7,383 bases of DNA from Candidatus Saccharimonadota bacterium (GTDB lineage: Bacteria; Patescibacteriota; Saccharimonadia; Saccharimonadales; JACDBH01), in assembly GCA_020428565.1 (NCBI GenBank), contig JAGQMT010000019.1, forward strand, positions 1 through 7,383. The letters are read 5' to 3'. Position numbers and translations under genes: made by a program. Position 1 is the first letter of the stretch; every line of letters starts with the position of its first letter. Positions 1-6,155 of the stretch are shown here, one piece after another. The notes under the pieces were generated by a model that was given only the letters and a program-made list of their open reading frames with translations, had not been told where the DNA came from and did not search any database.

Positions 1-2
1 GG

Positions 3-2246
3 GTGGGTCAGGCTAGTTTGCCTCTGCAGTTTAACTACTCGGCATCTGTTTGTGACAGTAACGTTAATGGTGCGGGTGGTATCCAAGATAAGAGCATGAT
101 AATGTCGCGTACTCACATAGAGCAAGTAACGGCTGTGGTTAGGCCACATGGCGGGGGTGCGAGTGTTGGCGGGATTAGTGTTAGTGGCGTTAGTGCTAGC
201 TACATGGATATGGTACCGGCCGGTGTGGGGGGCTGTGCTTATGTAAATGAATGGAGATGGCTTAACAATTGTGCTACAGGGGTGTCGGGTGGACTGCCGA
301 CAAACGTTAGATATAATATTGACGGTCTTGGGGGCTTGACTCCCGGACAGACGTACGTAATTGAGACTACCGTTAGAACTCGACCTGTAAACTGGTTTTA
401 TTGGAATAGCACTGGCATAAGTTTATTGCGTTGTGTCGGACAGACTGGTGGTGGTACTTACATTGATACAACACAAATAGAAGGCTATAATTGCCCTACC
501 GTAACGGTTACAAGAAATTTTATAATTACTGTACCAAATCCTAACGCACATCTTCCGACCGGCAATGCTACTGCAACATGCAGTACTATCACCGGCAGTG
601 TTATAGACTTGGATCGTCCCACCCAGACACTCAGATTAGCTGTGTATGTTGATCGTGGCCAGTATGATCCTAGTCCAGGCATCAGGATTCCAGATTCTCC
701 CGGAGGGGCATATATGACTCAAGGCGGAGTAACCGGCGGTTTCGTGATTAATGATGTAAGGTATACATCATATAACGATGCTGCACCTAGAACTTTCTAT
801 GTGTATGCTTTCAATGTGGATAACAATGGCAACCCTGCTGGGGTGAACCCATTAGTCGCAACAGTTACTCGTCCAGTCTGCCCACCTTCGTGTACTACCA
901 GCGTGACTCCAGGCTTCTTGCTTCCTGGTGATATATTCACATTTACAGTGACGGTCAGCGATAGTAGGGGAGCTCAGGGTAGGCCAATGGGCAACTACAC
1001 TATCTATACTACTACCGGCCCTCCTCTGGGTGCCCTTAGTCCATCATCTATTTCTGGTAATCTGACTACCACGTCGTTTAACTCACACTATTTCACAGGT
1101 ACCGCCCCCAACCTAGCCGGTAGATACAACGTCAATACAACTATACGCTATGACTCAGGCACGATCACTCGGACCTGTAACATGAGCGGGGGAACAGTCC
1201 CTAACAACCCAGGTGATGACGATACACCAGTCAATGTCACGGCTCAACCTTATCTCAAGTCATATGGTGGTGATGTAGTAGTAGGCGGTACTTTCCAAGA
1301 CTCCAATGCTACCTGTACTGCTATAAATACTTCTGGTTCAAACTCTACCAATAAGCTATATCAAATCAACGCCAATGCCAGTACAAATGCCTCAGGACAA
1401 CACATAGGTTCCTCTGCTCAACTAACTGTCTCTGCCTTACTTCAGGTTAATGGCTTCTACTCTAATTCACAAAACGCAGGTACTAATGCCAAGAGTCTAA
1501 CTATAGCTAATGCAGAGCGAACCTCAGGCTCTAACACTATGGCTACATCTACTTATGGCGGTGGCTCTGGTAACTCACGTTGTGTTACGGACTACTTTGG
1601 CACCACCAGGGATTCAGGTATCACAGCTACTACTATGTTAGATGCACTCTCTGGAGGCAGAAAGCAGTACTATCAAGCAGGGGACGCCACCATACCCGGA
1701 GGCACTATAAATACCGGCTCTCAGGTTGCTATATACATAGATGGTGATGTCTTCATCCAAGACCAACTCACCTTTGCCACTGGTGCTACTTCCAGAGAGG
1801 CTATGCCAAACCTATACATTATAGCCAAGGGCAATATATATGTATCTAGTAGTGTCACTAACCTAGATGGCACCTATATAGCTCAGCCAAGAACAAATGG
1901 CACCGGTGGTGTCATATACACCTGTGCCACAGGTAGCGTCACTGCTCCGGTTATCCCAGCGGTAGCTAACAGACACTCAAACTGTAGCAATAAACTAACC
2001 GTCAACGGTGGCCTCATAGCCAAAGAAGTAAAGTTCCTGAGAACGGCTGGTCATATAACCAAATCTACTCCTAGCGCAGAGCCAGTTAGCAGCAACGGTG
2101 CAGCGGAAGTCATCAACTACACACCAGAAGTTTACATAGCCCCTAGCCCACTCAAGAGACCAGGTACATCATCTATAGTTGACCCAGCCAGTAGTGGCTT
2201 TAGTGGCAAATATGACTACATACGTTCTATGCCACCTATTTATTAG
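3..2246 (+). CDS. Large secreted surface protein, 5'-truncated (Ig-like modules plus conserved C-terminal domain)
   Basis: The frame is open to the left edge, with no signal peptide or convincing start, so this is the 3' part of a longer gene; the GTG at position 3 is probably internal. The visible 747 residues are rich in Gly, Ser, Thr, Asn and Tyr, as in exported proteins. Residues about 190-290 (GSVIDLDRPTQ, then FYVYAFNVDNNG) and 297-393 (CTTSVTPG to the Cys of RTC) read as two beta-sandwich, Ig-like modules. A GDDD-containing linker (about 400-412) leads to a C-terminal region, 413-747, with YLKSYGGDV, TYGGG..NSRC.TDYF, a run of short beta-strand repeats (VAIYIDGDVFI, LYIIAKGNIYV, LTVNGGLIAK) resembling the PilX-like/polymer-forming fold, and the end RSMPPIY. 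Thirteen cysteines suggest disulfides outside the cell. A role in attachment or as an envelope component is inference. The stop is TAG at 2244-2246; the hairpin at 2310-2336 follows. Confidence 0.8.
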   Translation: MGQASLPLQFNYSASVCDSNVNGAGGIQDKSMIMSRTHIEQVTAVVRPHGGGASVGGISVSGVSASYMDMVPAGVGGCAYVNEWRWLNNCATGVSGGLPTNVRYNIDGLGGLTPGQTYVIETTVRTRPVNWFYWNSTGISLLRCVGQTGGGTYIDTTQIEGYNCPTVTVTRNFIITVPNPNAHLPTGNATATCSTITGSVIDLDRPTQTLRLAVYVDRGQYDPSPGIRIPDSPGGAYMTQGGVTGGFVINDVRYTSYNDAAPRTFYVYAFNVDNNGNPAGVNPLVATVTRPVCPPSCTTSVTPGFLLPGDIFTFTVTVSDSRGAQGRPMGNYTIYTTTGPPLGALSPSSISGNLTTTSFNSHYFTGTAPNLAGRYNVNTTIRYDSGTITRTCNMSGGTVPNNPGDDDTPVNVTAQPYLKSYGGDVVVGGTFQDSNATCTAINTSGSNSTNKLYQINANASTNASGQHIGSSAQLTVSALLQVNGFYSNSQNAGTNAKSLTIANAERTSGSNTMATSTYGGGSGNSRCVTDYFGTTRDSGITATTMLDALSGGRKQYYQAGDATIPGGTINTGSQVAIYIDGDVFIQDQLTFATGATSREAMPNLYIIAKGNIYVSSSVTNLDGTYIAQPRTNGTGGVIYTCATGSVTAPVIPAVANRHSNCSNKLTVNGGLIAKEVKFLRTAGHITKSTPSAEPVSSNGAAEVINYTPEVYIAPSPLKRPGTSSIVDPASSGFSGKYDYIRSMPPIY

Positions 2247-2309
2247 TGGTGGTGAGTATGCGTAATTTCTGTCAATAATTCTGTTTTTCTTGAAAAGCTT
2301 TGTAAATAA

Positions 2310-2336
2310 AAATAGCGCTCGTTTTGAGCGCTATTT
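2310..2336 (-). terminator. Bidirectional intrinsic terminator between converging genes
   Basis: A perfect 11-bp inverted repeat (AAATAGCGCTC, loop GTTTT, GAGCGCTATTT). Read on the minus strand the stem runs into TTATTTA, a fair U-rich tail, so it best serves the rdgB-tRNA unit. On the plus strand it lies 63 nt after the surface-protein stop and ends in only three T before GG, so it would be weaker in that direction. Confidence 0.8.
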
Positions 2337-2363
2337 GGTCAGTATCTACAAATTAAATCGTAA

Positions 2364-2440
2364 TGGTAGCGACGACTGGACTTGAACCAGTGACCCCAGG
2401 CTTATGAGTCCTGTGCTCTAACCAACTGAGCTACGCCGCC
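2364..2440 (-). tRNA. tRNA-Met (CAU), elongator type
   Basis: A full 77-nt cloverleaf reads on the minus strand: acceptor GGCGGCG/CGTCGCT, D-arm GCTC-AGTTGGTTA-GAGC, anticodon loop CTCATAA (anticodon CAT), variable loop GGGTC, T-arm ACTGG-TTCAAGT-CCAGT, discriminator A, and an encoded CCA. The G1-U72 wobble and the GGCGG start resemble the elongator tRNA-Met of Bacillus as I recall it, which favours Met over the TilS substrate tRNA-Ile2. A base-paired position 1-72 alone does not rule out the initiator, but the D-stem and the anticodon stem lacking three consecutive G-C pairs do not look like tRNA-fMet. The last anticodon-stem pair (31-39) is an A-G mismatch. The gene lies 60 nt after the rdgB stop on the same strand, so it may be processed from the rdgB transcript. 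Confidence 0.88.
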
Positions 2441-2500
2441 ATGATTATCATGTTTAAATTGTAAATATTTGTACAAATACGTTTGTTAATATAGCACAGT

Positions 2501-3079
2501 TTATATCTGTTGGCTAGTAGATTTGAACCAAGGGGCAAGGTCGTGCCATGGTTCTGGTTCTTTGTTTAGTCTGTCAGGTGAATCTATTTGTCCAAGAGCA
2601 TCGAATTCGGCTAGGGTTGTGTTGGGATTGGCGTCGCCAACAAAGATATTGCGAATTGGTGTGTTAGAACTGCCTCTTGGTTCCTTCAGGAGTTTGCCTG
2701 CAGTATCCTTGCGAAAGATTGTGATTGTCGAGCCATCATAATAGGCAAGTAGTTTGATAATGATAGCTGTGCGATCCGACTTATCGGCCATGAGATTGAG
2801 AAAGTCTTGGGTAGTAAACCAATGGTTTATGGACTTCATGTATGGGCCTGGAAAACCATTTAGGGCTGGCATGTGCCACGAATCGTCGCTGACAACTACC
2901 GGTTCACCGATGGCTTCGTAGGCGGCTTTTACCTTGGCATTAATAATTTGCTCTGGGTCTTCGCTTTGAATTTCGTCTAGGTCGATGACAATTTGCTCTA
3001 GGTTTATGTCGTGTTGAATACAGATTGCCTTGGCAACCTTGAATTTATTAGCATTTCCAGTAACAAATTTTAGCTCCAT
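2501..3079 (-). CDS. rdgB: RdgB/HAM1/ITPA-family non-canonical purine NTP pyrophosphatase, divergent
   Basis: The family hydrolyses dITP, XTP and similar deaminated nucleotides to the monophosphate plus pyrophosphate, keeping them out of DNA and RNA in the cytoplasm. The 192 residues match the usual length of about 190-200. Family marks seen: N-terminal FVTGNANKFKVAK (TGN..K phosphate motif, residues 7-12), DEIQSEDPEQIINAKVKAAY (36-54), and VVSDDSWHMPALNGFPGPYMK (62-82), where D66 should be the catalytic acidic residue and GFPGPYMK is closer to the eukaryotic ITPA form (GLPGPYIK) than to bacterial PG.YSAR. The C-terminal third is unusual: the FGYDPIF block is replaced by PIRNIFVGD, and the purine-binding SHR motif by SPDR (167-170), although TLAEF is retained. 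The ATG has no SD; a TATAAT box ends 9 nt upstream. Divergent from tilS and upstream of the tRNA gene. Family confidence is good; substrate specificity is uncertain. Confidence 0.85.
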   Translation of the reverse strand: MELKFVTGNANKFKVAKAICIQHDINLEQIVIDLDEIQSEDPEQIINAKVKAAYEAIGEPVVVSDDSWHMPALNGFPGPYMKSINHWFTTQDFLNLMADKSDRTAIIIKLLAYYDGSTITIFRKDTAGKLLKEPRGSSNTPIRNIFVGDANPNTTLAEFDALGQIDSPDRLNKEPEPWHDLAPWFKSTSQQI

Positions 3080-3088
3080 ACTGTTAAA

Positions 3089-3117
3089 ATTATAGTATAT
3101 TGGTTATTAAATCTGAA
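3089..3117 (-). promoter_or_regulatory. Promoter of rdgB-tRNA, probably leaderless
   Basis: On the minus strand, a perfect TATAAT (3094-3089) has a TTCAGA -35 candidate (3117-3112, 4 of 6 matches) at 17-bp spacing. Transcription would be expected to start near 3082, only about 3 nt before the ATG at 3079, and no SD is present. Confidence 0.6.
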
Positions 3118-3119
3118 AC

Positions 3120-3125
3120 GATAAT
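3120..3125 (+). promoter_or_regulatory. Candidate -10 box of tilS
   Basis: GATAAT (5 of 6 to consensus) ends 5 nt before the tilS ATG at 3131, with no recognisable -35 at proper spacing and no SD. If it is used, transcription would begin at or beside the start codon. The 51-bp gap to rdgB therefore appears to hold two back-to-back promoters. Confidence 0.4.
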
Positions 3126-3130
3126 TTATT

Positions 3131-4051
3131 ATGGACATATCTAAACTCATTAAGCTTCATCCTGGATATTATGTTATCGCCGTTAGTGGTGGTGTGGACT
3201 CTATGGTGTTGATGCATTTGCTATCTGTGCATCATCACAATAAAGCCAGCGGTGTGAAGTTCACAGTCGCCCATTTTGATCATGGCATCAGGGATGATTC
3301 ACATATTGATAGAGCCTTGGTCGGCGAAGAGGCCACACGTCTTAGGTTGCCCTTTGTTTATGCAGAGGGTGCCTTGGGGCCTGATGCCAATGAGGAATCA
3401 GCCAGAGATGCTCGTTATGCCTTTCTCAATTCTGTCAGAGACAGGGTAGGTGCACGGGCAATCATTACTGCACATCATCACGATGATGTCGTAGAAACGG
3501 CTGTACTAAATATAATGCGCGGTACTGGTCGCAAGGGTCTGTCGTCGCTAAAGAGTCGACACGACGTTCTTAGGCCTTTGCTCCATGTTCCAAAAAGCCG
3601 TCTCAAGGCTTATGCCCAGGCCAACGGATTGGTTTGGCATGATGACAGTACAAATACGGATGAGAAATATCGACGTAATTACATCAGACATAGTGTACTA
3701 GGCAAACTCAAGCAACAATCGCCCAAGGATTACGATAAACTAATTAAACTACTTCGTCGTCAGCATGAACTTAATCAAGCAATTGACCAAAATTTAGATG
3801 TTTTGTTGCATATTCAGCCAGGCAGAACAACAATCAGGCGTCAAGACATTATTAGTCTGCCCTACACAGTCGCCAAAGAACTTGTGGCAGAATGGTTGAG
3901 GTCTAATGGCAAAAGGTTGCTTAGTAAGTGGCTAGTTGATCGCACTACAATCGCTATTCGCACCGCTCAGCCTAACACTGAATTTTTGTTAGATTCTAGG
4001 AGCAAGATTAGCTTTGGCAAGCATAATGTGGAGTTTGTGTCGATTATTTAG
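3131..4051 (+). CDS. tilS: tRNA(Ile)-lysidine synthase TilS, short form
   Basis: TilS uses ATP and lysine to convert C34 of tRNA-Ile2(CAU) to lysidine, so that the tRNA reads AUA and is charged with Ile. The 306 residues carry the full N-terminal PP-loop ATPase: VSGGVDSM (residues 18-25), AHFDHGIRDDS, then HHHDDVVETAVLNIMRGTG, RPLL..PKSRLKAYA and the conserved WHDDSTNTDEKYRRNYIRH. After this comes a helical region with RRQHELNQAID and a short tail. The protein is much shorter than E. coli TilS (about 430 residues) and appears to lack the separate C-terminal domain, like the compact Aquifex type. ATA codons are common in the neighbouring surface-protein gene, consistent with a need for lysidine. 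The ATG start has no SD but a -10-like box just upstream. Only 31 bp separate it from ftsH, as in the tilS-hpt-ftsH clusters of Firmicutes, here without hpt. Confidence 0.95.
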   Translation: MDISKLIKLHPGYYVIAVSGGVDSMVLMHLLSVHHHNKASGVKFTVAHFDHGIRDDSHIDRALVGEEATRLRLPFVYAEGALGPDANEESARDARYAFLNSVRDRVGARAIITAHHHDDVVETAVLNIMRGTGRKGLSSLKSRHDVLRPLLHVPKSRLKAYAQANGLVWHDDSTNTDEKYRRNYIRHSVLGKLKQQSPKDYDKLIKLLRRQHELNQAIDQNLDVLLHIQPGRTTIRRQDIISLPYTVAKELVAEWLRSNGKRLLSKWLVDRTTIAIRTAQPNTEFLLDSRSKISFGKHNVEFVSII

Positions 4052-4080
4052 TAGTCACATTACGTTCTAATCTGTATAAT
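4052..4080 (+). promoter_or_regulatory. ftsH promoter overlapping the start region
   Basis: TAGTCA (4052-4057, 4 of 6 to the -35 consensus), a 17-bp spacer, then a perfect TATAAT (4075-4080). Normal spacing puts the transcript start at about 4087-4089, beyond the first ATG (4083) and on the second (4089). The promoter fills the tilS-ftsH gap immediately after the tilS stop, so ftsH can be expressed independently of tilS. Confidence 0.6.
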
Positions 4081-4082
4081 TA

Positions 4083-5957
4083 ATGTCTATGGAGAAAAAA
4101 TCGTTGAAACCGAAAAAGACTAACGGGGGTGATAAGAAGAAAAGCGCTGTCAAGAATACTGGGTTTGTGTTCTTGCTAGTCCTAATAGGGTTAGTGTTGT
4201 ATGCTAGTGCTAACCAACCTAGTAGCTTAGAAGAGAAGCCATATTCAGAAGTGGTGGCTCGAGCTAATGAAGGTAACTATAGTAAGTTAATCATTTCTGG
4301 CTCAAGCGTAGAGGTTGTCGAGAAGGATCAAGATAAGCCAACTATTAAATCTCAAAAAGATCCTAATTCTACAATTGCTGATGATGGTATAGATATTAGC
4401 AAGGTGGCTGTAGAGTATGAATCGGCTGATGATGGCGGTATCTGGTTGCAACTCGGCATGACATTGTTGCCGGTGATTATTATTGTTGGATTTTTTGTTT
4501 GGATGATGCGTAGTGCGCAGGGGCAGGGCAATCAGGCAATGAGCTTTGGTAAGAGTCGAGCTAGACTGTACGGTAACGAAAAAGACAAAGTTATGTTCAA
4601 GGATATTGCTGGATCGGAAGAAGCCAAGCAAGATTTACAAGAGGTAGTTGAGTTTTTGAAGTTTCCTCAGAAGTTTGAGTCTGTCGGCGCAAAGATTCCA
4701 AAAGGCGCATTGTTGGTTGGCCCACCGGGAACCGGCAAGACTATGTTGGCTCGAGCGGTTGCTGGTGAGGCTGATACGCCATTCTTCAGCATCAGTGGTT
4801 CTGAATTTGTCGAGATGTTCGTAGGTGTTGGTGCGTCTAGGGTCCGTGATTTATTTGCCAAGGCCAAGAAGAACGCTCCAGCTATAATCTTTGTAGATGA
4901 AATTGATGCAGTTGGTCGCAAGCGTGGCTCTGGTATGGGCGGTGGTCATGATGAACGTGAACAAACCTTAAACCAGATATTGGTCGAAATGGATGGTTTT
5001 GACCAAGGGGCGAACGTGATTGTACTGGCTGCGACGAACCGTGCTGATGTACTGGATCCTGCCTTGTTACGTCCAGGTCGTTTTGACCGAAGGGTTAATA
5101 TCGGTTTGCCTGATCGTAAGGATCGAGAAGCGATACTAAAGATTCACTTTGAGAAGAAGCCACTCGCTAAGGACGTTGACTTGGATGCATTGGCTGCCAA
5201 GACGGCTGGTAGTAGTGGTGCTGATTTATCTAATGTAGCAAATGAATCAGCAATTTTGGCCGCTAGACACGATAGAAAAGAAATCACTCAGGCTGATGTG
5301 ACGGCAGCATTTGAGAAGGTTGCCATTGGTCCAGAGCGTAAGAGTAAGATTATGAGTGAGTCAGACAAAGAGATGACGGCATATCACGAAGCGGGTCATG
5401 CGATTGTCGGACATGTGTTGCCGGATAGTGATATGGTGCATAAGGTGACCATCATTCCTCGTGGTGGTACCGGTGGTGTAACGTGGTTCATTCCGCCAGA
5501 AGACAAGAGCTACCATAGCATCATTGAGTATAAAGATGTTTTAGCTCGAATGCTTGGTGGTCGTATCGCTGAAGAATTTATTTATGGAGCAGATCGAGTG
5601 ACGACCGGTGCTGGATCAGATTTGCAAAAAGCCGCTGAATTGGCTCGTGAAATGATAGTCAATCAAGGTATGGGTAAAAAACTTCGTAATCAGGTGTTCC
5701 ATACAGAAGAGGGTATGATGATGGAGCGGATGGTTCATGAAAAGCAATTCTCCGATGAAACGGCCAAGATTATAGATGACGAGGTCGAAGCTCTAATCAC
5801 AGAAGCCGCTGATAGAGCTAGGGTGGTTATATCTGCTAATCCTCGTAAGCTTGATGCTCTCAAGGATAGACTGTTAGAAAAAGAAACCGTCGAAGCCGAA
5901 GAAGTGCTAGAGGTCCTAGACGGGTCTGTGTTACCAAAAGAAGCCAAACTCTACTAG
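4083..5957 (+). CDS. ftsH: ATP-dependent zinc metalloprotease FtsH
   Basis: Membrane-anchored AAA+ protease that unfolds and degrades misassembled membrane proteins and selected cytosolic regulators. The 624 residues show every expected part: a Lys-rich cytosolic N-terminus, TM1 (about 27-43), an extracytoplasmic domain (about 44-118), TM2 (about 121-142), Walker A GPPGTGKT (213-220), pore motif FVGV (246-249), Walker B IIFVDEID (268-275), the second region of homology ending in RPGRFDRR (330-337), the zinc site HEAGH (435-439), and the third zinc ligand D513 in GAGSDLQKA. All catalytic residues are intact, and the length is normal for a bacterial FtsH. The start is ambiguous: ATG at 4083 gives the longest frame, but the TATAAT at 4075-4080 would start an mRNA at about 4087-4089, favouring the second ATG at 4089 (MEKKSLKPKK) on a leaderless transcript. 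Neither ATG has an SD. A strong terminator follows at 6026-6071. Confidence 0.98.
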   Translation: MSMEKKSLKPKKTNGGDKKKSAVKNTGFVFLLVLIGLVLYASANQPSSLEEKPYSEVVARANEGNYSKLIISGSSVEVVEKDQDKPTIKSQKDPNSTIADDGIDISKVAVEYESADDGGIWLQLGMTLLPVIIIVGFFVWMMRSAQGQGNQAMSFGKSRARLYGNEKDKVMFKDIAGSEEAKQDLQEVVEFLKFPQKFESVGAKIPKGALLVGPPGTGKTMLARAVAGEADTPFFSISGSEFVEMFVGVGASRVRDLFAKAKKNAPAIIFVDEIDAVGRKRGSGMGGGHDEREQTLNQILVEMDGFDQGANVIVLAATNRADVLDPALLRPGRFDRRVNIGLPDRKDREAILKIHFEKKPLAKDVDLDALAAKTAGSSGADLSNVANESAILAARHDRKEITQADVTAAFEKVAIGPERKSKIMSESDKEMTAYHEAGHAIVGHVLPDSDMVHKVTIIPRGGTGGVTWFIPPEDKSYHSIIEYKDVLARMLGGRIAEEFIYGADRVTTGAGSDLQKAAELAREMIVNQGMGKKLRNQVFHTEEGMMMERMVHEKQFSDETAKIIDDEVEALITEAADRARVVISANPRKLDALKDRLLEKETVEAEEVLEVLDGSVLPKEAKLY

Positions 5958-5976
5958 GTAATATCTGAGACCACAG

Positions 5977-6010
5977 TGTGACCTTCCCACCTCCTAGGGA
6001 GCGAGTCATG
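5977..6010 (+). other. Imperfect hairpin in ftsH 3' UTR with anti-SD-like loop
   Basis: TGTGAC (5977-5982) can pair with GTCATG (6005-6010), and TTCCC (5984-5988) with GGGAG (5997-6001), leaving an 8-nt loop ACCTCCTA that contains ACCTCCT, identical to the anti-Shine-Dalgarno core of 16S rRNA. TATC (5962-5965) and GATA (6011-6014) could extend the base. Pairing was judged by eye and includes G-U pairs. No known RNA family is recognised; it may be only a 3' UTR structure. Confidence 0.3.
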
Positions 6011-6025
6011 GATAGGTAACCCACC

Positions 6026-6071
6026 ACAAATGATACACGAGGACGGACCTCGTGTATCATTTGTTTGTTTT
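6026..6071 (+). terminator. Strong intrinsic terminator after ftsH
   Basis: A perfect 17-bp inverted repeat (arms 6026-6042 and 6048-6064, ACAAATGATACACGAGG and its complement) with loop ACGGA, followed by TTGTTTT. It lies 68 nt after the ftsH stop and should end the tilS-ftsH transcript, isolating the small downstream gene. Confidence 0.92.
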
Positions 6072-6086
6072 GGCGGGGTTTTGCTA

Positions 6087-6115
6087 TTGAATGAAGAGGT
6101 GTATGATTGTATATT
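6087..6115 (+). promoter_or_regulatory. Promoter of the 47-codon membrane peptide gene
   Basis: TTGAAT (6087-6092, 4 of 6) and TATATT (6110-6115, 5 of 6) are separated by exactly 17 bp. The transcript would start near 6122 and carry a leader of about 34 nt with a good SD. An alternative -10, TATGAT (6102-6107), pairs less well with an upstream TTGCTA (15-bp spacing). Confidence 0.6.
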
Positions 6116-6138
6116 GTAGAGTAACTAAAAAGGATAAG

Positions 6139-6147
6139 AAGGAGAGG
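6139..6147 (+). promoter_or_regulatory. Ribosome binding site (AAGGAGAGG)
   Basis: AAGGAGAGG precedes the ATG at 6156 by 8 nt. It is the only strong SD in the window, contrasting with the SD-less starts of rdgB, tilS and ftsH, and it is the main support for the small gene being translated. Confidence 0.8.
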
Positions 6148-6155
6148 TAGTCAAG

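Noticed and set aside
485..682. Antisense 65-codon frame opposite the surface-protein gene
   Set aside because: Shadow of the coding frame; no translation signals or family resemblance.
2364..2440. The CAU tRNA as tRNA-Ile2, the TilS substrate, encoded near tilS
   Set aside because: The acceptor stem (G1-U72, GGCGG start) and D-arm resemble elongator tRNA-Met rather than tRNA-Ile2; proximity to tilS, which lies on the other strand, is probably coincidental. Sequence alone does not exclude Ile2 fully.
2441..2500. Dedicated tRNA promoter with GATAAT at 2449-2444
   Set aside because: The expected start would fall inside the tRNA (about 2437) and no -35 is found at 16-18 bp spacing.
2523..2741. 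Plus-strand 72-codon frame opposite rdgB
   Set aside because: Fully inside rdgB, whose conserved motifs define the minus strand as coding; no SD.
4302..4921. Antisense frames of 109 and 84 codons opposite ftsH
   Set aside because: They mirror the intact ftsH coding sequence, have no SD or promoter and no recognisable protein features.
5735..6060. Antisense frames over the ftsH end and its 3' UTR
   Set aside because: One lies inside ftsH; the other runs through the terminator stem and has no promoter or SD of its own.
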